DNA of 64,000 nucleotides from Cryobacterium sp. Y82 (GTDB lineage: Bacteria > Actinomycetota > Actinomycetes > Actinomycetales > Microbacteriaceae), in contig NZ_PJJJ01000034.1 of assembly GCF_002929495.1 (NCBI RefSeq), positions 1 through 64,000 of the forward strand, written 5' to 3'. This document shows positions 34,362 through 42,701 of the stretch, piece after piece. A program made the position numbers and the translations under genes. The notes under the pieces were generated by a model. The model was not told where the DNA came from. It did no database searches and saw only the letters and a program-made list of their open reading frames with translations. Position 1 is the first letter of the stretch; each line of letters starts with the position of its first letter.

Positions 34362-34547
34362 CTAGGTGCACCAGTACGGTTCGGGGCTGGGGGTGTTGGC
34401 CCGGTTAGTCCGGGCGGGGCGCCAGGTTTGGGTGGGGTCCCATAAGACGGGTCCGCGTATTTGGGGTCTGCCGTTGATCATGCGGATGTTCCAGCCGCTG
34501 GTGTCGATGGTGTGGTGGTGGAACCAGCAGAGGAGAGTGCCGTTGTC
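34362..34547 (-). pseudogene. C-terminal fragment of DUF222/HNH endonuclease (split by element)
   Basis: The 60 or so residues read DNGTLLCWFHHHTIDTSGW followed by NIRMINGRPQIRGP. This is the end of the HNH nuclease fold (the last metal-binding His region) and the usual C-terminal tail of DUF222/HNH proteins. It has no start codon of its own. It joins in frame to the gene end at 38566, across the shared core read as Asp-Asn-Gly. The two pieces would make one protein of about 512 aa. Confidence 0.88.
34539..34547. repeat. left attachment core of the serine-integrase element
   Basis: GCCGTTGTC occurs here and again at 38566-38574, at the two points where the HNH gene breaks. A short direct repeat with no wider homology at both borders is what a serine integrase leaves. 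The integrase start lies 15 nt away. Confidence 0.8.
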
Positions 34548-34570
34548 CACGCAACGCTAATGTGACCCCT

Positions 34571-35974
34571 ATGAAGATCATCCGCACGGCAGCGATTTAT
34601 GCACGGATTTCCTCAGACCAGACCGGGCTGGGGTTGGGAGTGCAGCGCCAGTTGGAGGACTGTCGGAAGCTCGCTGCGGAGCGGGGCTGGACCGTCGCTG
34701 AGGAATACATCGACAACGATATCTCAGCGTTCCGCGGCAAGGCGCGGCCTTCCTACGAACGCATGCTCGAGGACATCCGTGCGGGTAGGCGGGACGCGAT
34801 CGTCGCTTACCATCAGGACCGGTTGACCCGCCGCCCGATGGAGTGGGAGCAGTTCGTGGAACTGTGCGACCAGGCGGGCGTGCAAAATCTGGCGACGGTC
34901 ACATCGGACATTGACTTCGGCAACGATAACGGGATGCTCGTCGCCCGGATCACGGCTGCTGTCGCCGCGAACGAGTCGGCGCGGAAGTCCGAGCGCATCA
35001 AGCGCAAAATTCAACAGAACGTCGAGCAGGGAAAACCCAACGGTGGAGCACAGCGTCCCTTCGGCTATGAGATTGACCGGCTCACGGTGCGCGAGTCGGA
35101 GGCCGAAATCATCCGAACGCTTGTGCAGCGTTTTCTGGCTGGCGAGTCGGTGCGTTCTCTGGTGTCGTGGATGACCGCGGAGGACGTCCCGACGACTGCG
35201 GCCGCGGAGGGGTGGCGCACGCCGACGCTGCGGCAGATTCTTCTGTCCGGGCGTATCGCAGGCCTGCGGGATCATCACGGCGAAGCAGCGGGGCCGGCGG
35301 CATGGCCGGCGATTATTAGCGTGGCCCAACACCACCAGATTCATGCGCTCTTCCAGACGAAGAAGGTGTCAGGACGTCGAGCGCCGCGCAGCTATCTACT
35401 GTCGGGAATGCTGCGCTGTGGCAACTGCGGAAATCGGCTCTACAGTTCGATTCGGCGTGATCGCCGCCGCTACGTGTGTATGTCCGGGCCGGATCATCGC
35501 GGCTGCGGTCGGCTGACGATTGTCGCTCAGCCGGTGGAAGAGTGGATCGCGGCGGCCGTTCTGATGCGCCTGGACACGCCCGCAATGGACGACGCCCTCG
35601 CCGGACGCGCCGACGCCAACGACCGGCAGGCCGCCTTACTGACGGAATTGCAGGCTGCGCAGTCGAAGATGACGGAGCTTGCTGAGATGTGGGCGGCGGA
35701 TGAGATTTCGCGGTCCGAATGGAAAGACGCCAGAACACCCTTGGAAGCCCGGGTCGATAACGTGCAGAAACAGCTGGACCAGATCGCTGGTTCGAACTCC
35801 CTCGACGCCCTCGTGGGCCAAGGAGAACACCTGACCGCTAGTTGGGACACGCTCAACCTGGACCGGCAGGTTGCCATCGTGAGGGCGGTGCTGGACACGG
35901 CGACGATTCTCCCGGGCGTTCTAGGTGCCCGGAGCGTGGACTACAACCGGATCGTTCCCAGCTGGCAGCTGTGA
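34571..35974 (+). CDS. serine recombinase (integrase) of the element
   Basis: This 467-aa large serine recombinase has the catalytic domain in residues 1-150: AAIYARISSD holds the active Ser, and VQRQLEDCRKLAAERGW with IVAYHQDRLTRRPMEWEQF completes the resolvase part. The recombinase domain follows (GKPNGGAQRPFGYEIDR, YLLSGMLRCGNCGNRLYSS). A zinc ribbon uses C-x2-C in CGNCGNR and a second pair in YVCMSGPDHRGCGR. A coiled coil (LLTELQAAQSKMTELAEMW, DNVQKQLDQI) comes next, as needed for site pairing. GTG at 34562 is an alternative start. It faces inward from the left border. Confidence 0.93.
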   Translation: MKIIRTAAIYARISSDQTGLGLGVQRQLEDCRKLAAERGWTVAEEYIDNDISAFRGKARPSYERMLEDIRAGRRDAIVAYHQDRLTRRPMEWEQFVELCDQAGVQNLATVTSDIDFGNDNGMLVARITAAVAANESARKSERIKRKIQQNVEQGKPNGGAQRPFGYEIDRLTVRESEAEIIRTLVQRFLAGESVRSLVSWMTAEDVPTTAAAEGWRTPTLRQILLSGRIAGLRDHHGEAAGPAAWPAIISVAQHHQIHALFQTKKVSGRRAPRSYLLSGMLRCGNCGNRLYSSIRRDRRRYVCMSGPDHRGCGRLTIVAQPVEEWIAAAVLMRLDTPAMDDALAGRADANDRQAALLTELQAAQSKMTELAEMWAADEISRSEWKDARTPLEARVDNVQKQLDQIAGSNSLDALVGQGEHLTASWDTLNLDRQVAIVRAVLDTATILPGVLGARSVDYNRIVPSWQL

Positions 35975-36139
35975 GAGGCGGGCGTTGCGGTCGCCGCTCC
36001 GCGGCTGTCCCGCAACAGCCCGCCCTATCAGCAGCACGCCAACCCGAGAAACAACCCCGGCATCAGTCACCGCAACCGGAACCCCTTGCACCGCGCAGGT
36101 GGCCTCCAACCACGCGCGCAATGCCGCTCTATCGATCAC
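35921..36139 (-). CDS. small conserved-looking protein downstream of rep
   Basis: The 72-aa product begins MIDRAALRAWLEATCAVQG and continues VPVAVTDAGVVSRVGVLL, a helical start followed by a short beta/helix part. I have no function for it. It starts 4 nt behind the Rep stop on the same strand and runs 54 nt into the 3' end of the integrase gene on the other strand, so the two transcripts converge. The tight spacing with rep supports a real gene. Confidence 0.5.
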   Translation of the reverse strand: MIDRAALRAWLEATCAVQGVPVAVTDAGVVSRVGVLLIGRAVAGQPRSGDRNARLSQLPAGNDPVVVHAPGT

Positions 36140-36142
36140 GAC

Positions 36143-36922
36143 TCACCGGCCCCACTGAGCCCAGATGCACGGCGGTCCCGGCCAGTCCTCGACCGAGGAC
36201 GATGACCACTCCTTTGACGGCTGAGAATCCAGCACCACCGATGCCTGATTGAGCACGTCCTCGGACGAAATACCCGATAGCGCCATCGGGCGCGGCCGAA
36301 AATTCTGGGCCACGTCGTACCGGTGCAACCCGAGCACGCGCTCGGACGGATCCGCGAAGGACTTCGCGACATACTTCGACAGGTACCCCGCGGCTATCCG
36401 AGCCTCGGAGAGATTACTCGAGCCGACCGGCAGGCCGCCCAGAAGCTTGATATGCACGAACCCGTGCCCCCACGCTGACTCAATGAGGGAGCGCTTGATG
36501 AACCGCCCCACGGCAAAGTGCGCGTGCAGGCCGTGGCCAGTCTTGTGCCATTCCGGAACCCACGCGTACGGGAAAGCCGTCCCGCCGAGAGACGACCGCA
36601 AGGAGCGGAAGAACTCGCCCAGATGGAGGCGAAGTAATTCGGGATCGTGGCATCCGGACCCGCGGAACGTGAGCGTGCCGAGTCTGTTGAGCCGGTTCGC
36701 TGAACAATAGCGCCGCAACGTAGCCGAGGCGCGCTGTCCAGCGGATGCCGCCGAACGCTCCGGATCCTTCGCGAAGCCCCGCGAAACGTAGCTCGGCACA
36801 CGACGGATGGACGAATGGAACGATCCGCCGCCCTCTCCCGCTTCCGGGTACAACGTGAAGCGCCATCCGGCATCTGGACGTGCGAGGGAATGGAGTGATG
36901 GATGTGGTGCTGAAGATGACAT
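36143..36922 (-). CDS. HUH Rep-like replication initiator of the element
   Basis: This 259-aa protein looks like a rolling-circle replication initiator. RLGTLTFRGSGCHDPE fits motif 1. PEWHKTGHGLHAHFAVGRFI contains the His-x-His of the HUH metal site (HAHF). AAGYLSKYVAKSF carries Tyr and Lys in the spacing of the nicking motif. The N-terminal 60 residues are poorly conserved-looking, so the true start may lie downstream (an ATG is not obvious before residue 60). It is transcribed away from the nested inverted repeat at 37173-37220, which would be its origin. Family assignment is from motifs only. Confidence 0.75.
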   Translation of the reverse strand: MSSSAPHPSLHSLARPDAGWRFTLYPEAGEGGGSFHSSIRRVPSYVSRGFAKDPERSAASAGQRASATLRRYCSANRLNRLGTLTFRGSGCHDPELLRLHLGEFFRSLRSSLGGTAFPYAWVPEWHKTGHGLHAHFAVGRFIKRSLIESAWGHGFVHIKLLGGLPVGSSNLSEARIAAGYLSKYVAKSFADPSERVLGLHRYDVAQNFRPRPMALSGISSEDVLNQASVVLDSQPSKEWSSSSVEDWPGPPCIWAQWGR

Positions 36923-37363
36923 GGAGGCCTACCGTGCGAAACCGACAAGGGAATCGCTGAAACCCGGACAACCTCAGTTGTCGACAAGATCCGGAACGGC
37001 GCAGGCCTCAGCTACCGGACTCCCACCGGTGCGGCCTCCAAATAGTTATGCGTGAGCGGGGGCACTGGCCTTTATAGCGCCGCTCGACCCCTCCAGATGG
37101 GTCCCTCAATCATTTAGTTGGTTTGGGTTCCGAGCCCCTGGAGTGCTGACTCATTGAAACCTCACACTATGTCTAGCAGCCGAATCACATGGCTGTGATT
37201 CGTTCACAGGCAACTGCTAGCTGCCGCGGAATCTCTCGCGCTGCGCGCGGTCGATTCCTTGCCCTCGGACGCGCTACCGCGCTCCCGAGTTACGTTGCTT
37301 ATTCAAGTAAAGAGGGCCGCTGCGCGCCCCATAGGATCGGGATATCAACGTAATGGAGCTGGA
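36923..37363. other. intergenic control and putative origin region of the element
   Basis: This 440-bp gap separates the divergent rep and cargo genes. It contains the nested inverted repeat at 37173-37220 and should carry both promoters. No coding frame is convincing. GGAG at 37355-37358 serves the cargo gene. Confidence 0.5.
37173..37220. repeat. nested inverted repeat, possible rolling-circle origin
   Basis: An inner hairpin GAATCAC (37182-37188) / GTGATTC (37195-37201) with a 6-nt loop lies inside an outer pair CTAGCAG (37173-37179) / CTGCTAG (37214-37220). Hairpins like this expose a nick site for HUH Rep proteins. It lies 250 bp upstream of the Rep-like gene. The pairing is seen; the origin role is inferred. 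Confidence 0.6.
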
Positions 37364-38497
37364 ATGGCAAAGGATCGTCAGTTAAACGGGAGCCGAAGGG
37401 TGATTTCGGACATACCGGGAATCCGGGCATCGCTAACGGAGGTAGTACTTCTGACACTGGCCGTAGCGTTCGGGGTCAATCTCGTTTCTACAGTTCTCTC
37501 AAGCTGGATGCCGCAATGGCTGACGTTGACGATAGGAGCAGTCCTCGGATTGGTACCCATAATCTACGTCGCGTGGAATCGGCTGAAGGCAGTCGTTTAC
37601 GAGACACAGATCGAGGGCTTTCTCGTTTTGGACAAGGAAGCCAACGAGCTGCTTGAAGTGCCAGAATATGACCTCGCAGACGATGCCGTTCGCTATTTGT
37701 CAGCGGCATTTGCGGAGAATCCGGCGCTGCGTCGGCAGTGGGACGAAGAGCCCCTGATGAACAATTGGCACAAATCCGCCAATCGAGGGGGCCTGGGCGA
37801 TCGTTTGGTGAATGAGCTGGTTGAGTACATCGTGCTAGACCGGCTCAGTATGACCCTCAGCGCTCATTTCAATTCGACCGGGTTCTCTGAAGATAAGCTC
37901 CGAACGTATCGTCGAGCTGATTTGCCAGACATCCTTCTGAAAAATCGTTTCCTGGAGCTGTTCTCGCGAGACATTGCGGATCGAGATGGCTTCGAGCACG
38001 CCGGTGAACCTTCGGGTGAGGGTTGGACACTGGTCGCTACAAGCAGCTCAGCCGGAGCGTACTACCAACGGTTCGAACTAATTCTCCCGTCTGACAGCAC
38101 GATCAAGCGGACAGAAGACAATGATCTGCTGATCGAAGGCCCCACATTGACCGCGAGAATTTCGGCAAGTGTTCCGGGCTATGGCGGAAAGGCACCGAGT
38201 GCACTGCGTCGGCTCTATCTTGGACATTCGGGTTGGGATTCTCACGACCTCAGCGTACAAATCGACGTGCAGGTAAAAATCAAACGACAACTTTTCCTCA
38301 GACGCGAAGCATTGCGATACAGCGTGTGGATAGAGGACGTACTTGAGGACCTCGCTGAGTCGTTTTCTGGCGACCGCTTCGTCTCACGCATTCAATGGCC
38401 GCTGCTCGAAGCAGCGGTGCAGGTATTCGACCGCGATGCGCGCGGTCACCACATTCGTTCGACCGCGAAGTCTCCGAAGACTGAGTCTTCCAAATAA
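37364..38497 (+). CDS. two-helix membrane protein, cargo of unknown function
   Basis: I do not recognise this 377-aa protein. After a short polar start (MAKDRQLNGSRRVISD) come two hydrophobic helices (VVLLTLAVAFGVNLVSTVL, and LTLTIGAVLGLVPIIYVAW) separated by a few residues. The remaining 300 residues are soluble: first mostly helical (ELLEVPEYDLADDAVRYLSA), later with strands (GWTLVATSSSAGAYYQRFEL). It could be a membrane-anchored sensor or effector. ATG at 37364 follows TGGAGCTGG. The gene is visibly more AT-rich than its neighbours, a sign of transfer. As the only cargo of a small mobile element, a defence or superinfection role is possible but not shown. Confidence 0.75.
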   Translation: MAKDRQLNGSRRVISDIPGIRASLTEVVLLTLAVAFGVNLVSTVLSSWMPQWLTLTIGAVLGLVPIIYVAWNRLKAVVYETQIEGFLVLDKEANELLEVPEYDLADDAVRYLSAAFAENPALRRQWDEEPLMNNWHKSANRGGLGDRLVNELVEYIVLDRLSMTLSAHFNSTGFSEDKLRTYRRADLPDILLKNRFLELFSRDIADRDGFEHAGEPSGEGWTLVATSSSAGAYYQRFELILPSDSTIKRTEDNDLLIEGPTLTARISASVPGYGGKAPSALRRLYLGHSGWDSHDLSVQIDVQVKIKRQLFLRREALRYSVWIEDVLEDLAESFSGDRFVSRIQWPLLEAAVQVFDRDARGHHIRSTAKSPKTESSK

Positions 38498-38541
38498 AGG
38501 CTTCTGCGCCTGCGTAGAGAGCCCAAACTTGCACCGCCAGA

Positions 38542-39927
38542 TTAGGGGGCGTATTTATAATTGACGCCGTTGTCGATGTTGGTCGGTCCGCCCTGGTGGT
38601 GGGGGATCACGTGGTGGATTTCGGTCCAGCGGGCGGGGATGATGCAGCCTCCGTCGCGGGCGGCGATCGCGGCTCGTTGTTTGGCGGTGAAGCAGCGCAC
38701 CTTCTCGCCGAGGTAGAGCACGGCACCGTGGTCGCCGAAGATGACGGTTTGGGCGCCGCCGGCGCAGATGGTTTCTGTGACTCGGCGCATCGAGATGGGC
38801 GCTTCGATGCCGTCGATCCAGCCGACGCCGCGGCCCTGGTCGAGGTCGATGGCATTGACGTGGATCATGACGGTGGGGGCGGCGCCGCCCATGGTGGGGG
38901 TCTTCGGGTCGCGGGCGGCCGCTTCGAACACCGAGCGGAGGATGTCAGCGCGTTTCTCGCCGGCGGTGCGGCGATCGCCGTCGTAGCGGATGTCGCCGCT
39001 GAAGGGGTCGGCGCTGAAGCGTTCACCGTCCGTGCGCGAGTCGCCGACATTAAGGCCGTCCAACTCAGTGCCAACGCCTGTGCCGTCGCCGGGTTCGGTG
39101 GGTTCAAACCGGGGCGTGCGGGACCGGGCCGACAGGTGGGTGTCGAAGAGGGTGTCCATGATGCCGCGTAGTTCGGGGGTGACGTCGGCGCGCAGCGGGT
39201 AGAGCCCGTTGCGGAGCAGTCCGAACGTCAGAGAGCTTGTCGCTTCGACGAGGTCGTCGGTGGGGGCGGTGCCGTCGGGGTCGAGCCGGCCCTGCCATTC
39301 CAGGGCTTGCGCCCGCAGCAGGTCGGGCGCGAAGCGAATACCGGCCCCGGGCAGCCCGGCGGTTTCCGGGGTGATCGCGCCGGTGGCGGTGGCGACCAGG
39401 GCGCGTTCGACGTGGTCGAGGTCGTCCTGCAGGACTTTGCCGTGCAGTGCGGTGAGGGTGGTGGCGATGATTTCCGCCGACTCCACCCCGAGCTCACCGC
39501 TGCTGAGTCCGTCGGCGATGACCGGGTATCGGGCTGGCACGGGCAGGCCCATCGGGGTGCGTTCCACGACGGTCTCGCCCAGTTTCAGGCGGCGTTTGGC
39601 TTCGCGGCCGGAGATGCCGGCGAGTTGGGTGATGAACTCGACCCGGTTGCGGCATCCGTTTTTGTAGGCGAGCGAGCCGTTGCCGAGGTCGGTTTCGGCG
39701 CGCACACCAATGTCGGTGGTGGCCCGTAGCCTGACACCATCAATCTTGCGGCCCAGGCCCTCAAGCGCTGCCAACACCGCGACAGCTTCGCTGTCATCGA
39801 GCTGACCAAACCGCACGCCGTCGAACGCCAGAGCCAGAATCGCAGCACCCTGACCAATGACCGCAACCCGAGAACCCTCGGGTTCCGGCATCGAGCCGGT
39901 GGCGGCGGGCGGGGCGGTGAGGGTCAT
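38542..39927 (-). pseudogene. DUF222/HNH endonuclease, 3' end cut off by the element
   Basis: The 461-aa reading frame has an N-terminal DUF222 domain (LALAFDGVRFGQLDDSEAVA, FITQLAGISGREAKRRLKL) and the first half of the HNH nuclease (RDGGCIIPARWTEIHHVIPH, HQGGPTNIDNG). Behind DNG it changes to VNYKYAP and stops: these 7 residues come from the inserted element. The last HNH histidines and the usual tail are at 34362-34547. The truncated protein should lack nuclease activity. DUF222/HNH genes are multicopy in this group and often hit by insertions. Confidence 0.9.
38566..38574. repeat. right attachment core of the serine-integrase element
   Basis: Second copy of GCCGTTGTC. On the minus strand it reads GACAACGGC, codons Asp-Asn-Gly of the HNH gene. 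To its right lies the HNH gene, to its left the element. Confidence 0.8.
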
Positions 39928-40118
39928 GGCGTCGGTGCCTCCTTCACCAACAATTATAGCCTGAAACGCTCACAAACACGAGACTATCTCAGCAAAATGG
40001 TGACGTGTGTTCAGAAATATCTTCTTGCCGCCATAGGGTGCTGGCCAGCCGATTGCCGTGACGTGGTCCGACTTCACGAAGGATGCCTAACGGTCCGGCA
40101 AGTGATTCACTTGCCAGT

Positions 40119-40592
40119 ATGGAATCTGAAAGCCCCCAAGCGGATACAGCCTCCTCGGCACGCGCCGCGCTCGTCGCGATAGCAACGGACCGGCAGCGGC
40201 TTGGACGACGGCTGCAAGCGCAGACCTGGTGGACAGCCCCCGCACAAGCAATCGCCATTGCGGCGGTAATCGCCTCGCCGGCCGCGGGGATTGCATTCGG
40301 AATGATGATGGTGTCGGCGATCGCCACTTTGGCGCTGGTCGGCATCGATCATCTCGTTCGCAAGCGGATGCAGCTCGTGACGCTTCCCGGACCAACCGGG
40401 CCGATGAGCCTGACGATCCTCATCATTGTCTGCGTTGCAATCATCGGAGCGTTTGCCCTATCGATCTACTTCGAGATTAATAACCTGCACGCGGAGATCG
40501 TAGTAACCGCGGTCGCTGGATTCGTCGCGGCCCTCATCGGATCGGTCCTCTATGATCTGGCCAATGCGCGGAAACTGCTCCGTGTCGGTTAA
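40119..40592 (+). CDS. small membrane protein preceding winged-helix regulator
   Basis: This 157-aa protein has four hydrophobic segments (TAPAQAIAIAAVIASPAAG, MVSAIATLALVGI, MSLTILIIVCVAIIGAFAL, IVVTAVAGFVAALIGSVLY) after a polar start MESESPQADTAS. The next gene, a regulator, overlaps its end, an arrangement seen with many small membrane protein/PadR- or MarR-like pairs. Role unknown; the regulator may control this gene. Confidence 0.75.
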   Translation: MESESPQADTASSARAALVAIATDRQRLGRRLQAQTWWTAPAQAIAIAAVIASPAAGIAFGMMMVSAIATLALVGIDHLVRKRMQLVTLPGPTGPMSLTILIIVCVAIIGAFALSIYFEINNLHAEIVVTAVAGFVAALIGSVLYDLANARKLLRVG

Positions 40593-40881
40593 GCCACGCT
40601 TCGATGACGCGATCCATGCTCCAACCCGTTTGAGGGTGTGCGCGCTGCTGCGGGTAACTGGTGTTGCGGAATTCAACACGATTGCGACCACCCTGGAGCT
40701 AAGCGAAGCGGCGCTGTCCAAGACCATTCGCAATCTGGCCGAGCTCGGCTACGTGCTGACCGTGAAGCAAGCATCGCCCGCACGAGCGGATGCCCGCCGC
40801 ACGACAAGCGTCGCTCTCACCCTGCGCGGTCGGGCGGCAATAGACGGCCACCTGGCCGCGCTCCGTGAGCTGTCGCAGTGA
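40582..40881 (+). CDS. winged-helix transcriptional regulator (MarR_2-like)
   Basis: The 99-aa product is a single winged helix: FDDAIHAPTRLRVCALL, then GVAEFNTIATTLELSEAAL and SKTIRNLAELGYVLTVKQ as the recognition region, and RRTTSVALTLRGRAAIDGHL as wing and last helix. It matches the small one-domain regulators of this type. GTG at 40582 overlaps the end of the membrane protein gene by 11 bp, so both are translated together. Confidence 0.85.
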   Translation: MSVKPRFDDAIHAPTRLRVCALLRVTGVAEFNTIATTLELSEAALSKTIRNLAELGYVLTVKQASPARADARRTTSVALTLRGRAAIDGHLAALRELSQ

Positions 40882-41019
40882 AGTCCCCATAACATTCCTC
40901 CCGGATCGGTCGACCAACGGTTGCGCCGGCGCTCGAGCAGGGCGAGCCAGTGCATTCGAGCCACTGTGGAGCCAATAACAGCGGTTGCGCGCTGAATGCG
41001 CGCGCGCATATAGGCTTGT

Positions 41020-41108
41020 CCGTGACACGGGGTGCCGCACATAGTGTGCGTGCTGAGATCAATACCCGTTGAACCTGTCTAGTTAGTACTAGCGAAGGAA
41101 TGTCACGG
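41020..41108 (+). promoter_or_regulatory. TPP riboswitch (THI element)
   Basis: The conserved core is readable: ACACGGGGTGCC (41025-41036), GCTGAGATC (41052-41060), ACCCGTTGAACCTG (41064-41077) and GCGAAGGAA (41092-41100). The closing P1 helix pairs CCGTGACA (41020-41027) with TGTCACGG (41101-41108). It binds thiamine pyrophosphate and switches off the thi genes. There is no room for a terminator before the gene. The GAAGGA ribosome binding site lies in the aptamer and the start codon directly behind P1, so control is probably at translation. Confidence 0.95.
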
Positions 41109-41993
41109 ATGACTGATCGAACCTCCCAGCTCGCGCTTCGGCAAACGCCTCGAATTCTTAGTATCGCCGGAACCGATCCGACCGGCGGCGCCGGAATTCA
41201 GGCCGACCTGAAGAGTATTGCGGCCAACGGCGGCTACGGCATGGCCGTGGTGAGTGCCCTGGTCGCGCAGAATACGCGCGGAGTGCGCTCGGTGCACACG
41301 CCGCCATCCGCCTTTCTGCGTCAACAATTGAACGCCGTGAGCGACGATGTGACCATCGATGCCGTCAAGATCGGCATGCTCTCGCAACTCGACGTGATCG
41401 CCGAGGTGCGTTCCTGGCTTTCCGCGTGTCGACCGCCCCTGGTGGTGCTCGACCCGGTGATGGTAGCAACGAGCGGGGACCGGCTGCTCGAACCGTCAGC
41501 CGAGCAGGCGCTGCGTGACCTGATTCCTCAGGTCGATCTCGTCACGCCCAACGTTTTCGAGTTGGCCGTTCTCTTGGAGGAACACCCGGCGGCCACCTGG
41601 GCAAAGGTTCTCGAACAGGGCAAAAGATTGTCTGCCCGCACCGGTGTCACCGTGCTGGTCAAGGGCGGCCATCTCAACGAAACCAGCTGCCCGGATGCCC
41701 TGGTCAACAGCCAGGGGCTGCTGCCGCAGAGCGTGGTCGAGGTCGCGTTGCCACGTATCCGCACCAGGAACACGCACGGCACCGGATGCTCGCTCTCCTC
41801 GGCCATGGCCACGGTGCAGGCGAGAACCGGTGACTGGGCACAGTCCCTGGTCGAGGTCAAAGAGTGGCTCCAAGACGCCCTGGCCCACGCCGATGACCTC
41901 GAGGTCGGCCAGGGAAACGGCCCGATCCACCACTTCCATCGGCTGTTCGCCCGCGCGACAGCGGCATCCGCTCTGACCGCGGGCGTGCGATGA
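41109..41993 (+). CDS. thiD: hydroxymethylpyrimidine (phosphate) kinase
   Basis: ThiD phosphorylates HMP and HMP-P for thiamine synthesis. This 294-aa ribokinase-fold protein shows LSIAGTDPTGGAGIQADLKS near the N-terminus, the typical GYGMAVVSALVAQNTRGV, VLDPVMVATSGDRLL, and the anion hole/catalytic loop TRNTHGTGCSLSSAMA. ATG at 41109 is preferred, 9 nt from GAAGGA; the ATG at 41100 overlaps the ribosome binding site. It is the first gene after the TPP riboswitch and ends 20 nt from the convergent thiE. Confidence 0.95.
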   Translation: MTDRTSQLALRQTPRILSIAGTDPTGGAGIQADLKSIAANGGYGMAVVSALVAQNTRGVRSVHTPPSAFLRQQLNAVSDDVTIDAVKIGMLSQLDVIAEVRSWLSACRPPLVVLDPVMVATSGDRLLEPSAEQALRDLIPQVDLVTPNVFELAVLLEEHPAATWAKVLEQGKRLSARTGVTVLVKGGHLNETSCPDALVNSQGLLPQSVVEVALPRIRTRNTHGTGCSLSSAMATVQARTGDWAQSLVEVKEWLQDALAHADDLEVGQGNGPIHHFHRLFARATAASALTAGVR

Positions 41994-42013
41994 ACGCGGT
42001 GCGGTCGGCGGGA

Positions 42014-42658
42014 TTAGGGGAGCGGCGGGAGGCTAGCGAGAAGCCGCTCGGCGGCGTCCGTCGGGTCGTCGGCGTCGGTGATCGCGCGCACCACCACTAC
42101 CCGGGTTGCGCCGGCATCGACCACCTGGTCGATGGTGCCCAGGTCGATACCGCCAATGGCAAACCAGGGGCGCAGGCTGCCAGCGGATGCGCACCGTGCG
42201 GCCGCATAGCGCAGCAGGTCGGTTCCGACCGCTGCACGACCGGGCTTCGTTGGCGTCGCCCAGACCGGACCAACGCAGAAGTAGTCGAGGTTGTCTGCGG
42301 TGACGGCGGCGTCCACTTGCTCAGTGGTGTGGGTGGACAGGCCGATCCGCGCCGCCGCGCCGAGCAGTCCGCGGGCGGCGGGCAGCGGCAGATCGGTCTG
42401 GCCGACATGGAAAACCGGCGCGCCGGCGAGGACGGCGATATCCGCCCGGTCGTTGACCGCCCAGAGCCGGCCATGACGGTCGGCGACCGTGCGGAGAACC
42501 TCGAGGTAGTGAAGCTCCTCGGCCGCGTCGATATTCTTGTCGCGCAGCTGGATGATGTCGACCCCGCCGGCGAAGGCGGCATCCACAAAGTCGGCGAAAT
42601 CTCCGCGATCCCTTCTGGCATCGGTGCAGAGATACAGCCGGGCGGTGATGGGGTCCAT
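42014..42658 (-). CDS. thiE: thiamine-phosphate synthase
   Basis: ThiE joins HMP-PP and thiazole phosphate. This 214-aa TIM barrel has [22 protein letters not shown] (pyrophosphate site), [47 protein letters not shown] and PWFAIGGID. It is on the opposite strand to the other thi genes: convergent with thiD and divergent from thiO, so it is transcribed alone from a 43-bp gap. The start at 42658 gives the normal family length; the frame extends further upstream without sense. No riboswitch is seen before it. Confidence 0.93.
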   Translation of the reverse strand: MDPITARLYLCTDARRDRGDFADFVDAAFAGGVDIIQLRDKNIDAAEELHYLEVLRTVADRHGRLWAVNDRADIAVLAGAPVFHVGQTDLPLPAARGLLGAAARIGLSTHTTEQVDAAVTADNLDYFCVGPVWATPTKPGRAAVGTDLLRYAAARCASAGSLRPWFAIGGIDLGTIDQVVDAGATRVVVVRAITDADDPTDAAERLLASLPPLP

Positions 42659-42701
42659 GCGACCAACCCTAGGGGGCGCTGCCGTGGCATCGGTGCACAC
42701 C

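Larger units (their letters stand above)
34548..38574 (+). mobile_element. 4.0-kb integrative element with serine integrase inside an HNH gene
   Basis: The element is bounded by GCCGTTGTC at 34539-34547 and 38566-38574. It contains a serine integrase, a 72-aa minus-strand ORF, an HUH Rep-like gene, a nested inverted repeat and a membrane-protein cargo gene. Both flanking pieces of the interrupted DUF222/HNH gene are present and rejoin in frame without lost codons, so the borders are accurate to a few bases. It has no conjugation or capsid gene and would need help to move between cells. Integrase plus Rep suggests an element that can excise and replicate as a circle. Confidence 0.88.

Noticed and set aside
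36143..36922. The element as an integrated phage
   Set aside because: There are no capsid, tail, lysis or terminase genes in the 4.0 kb between the attachment cores; only integrase, Rep-like and cargo genes.
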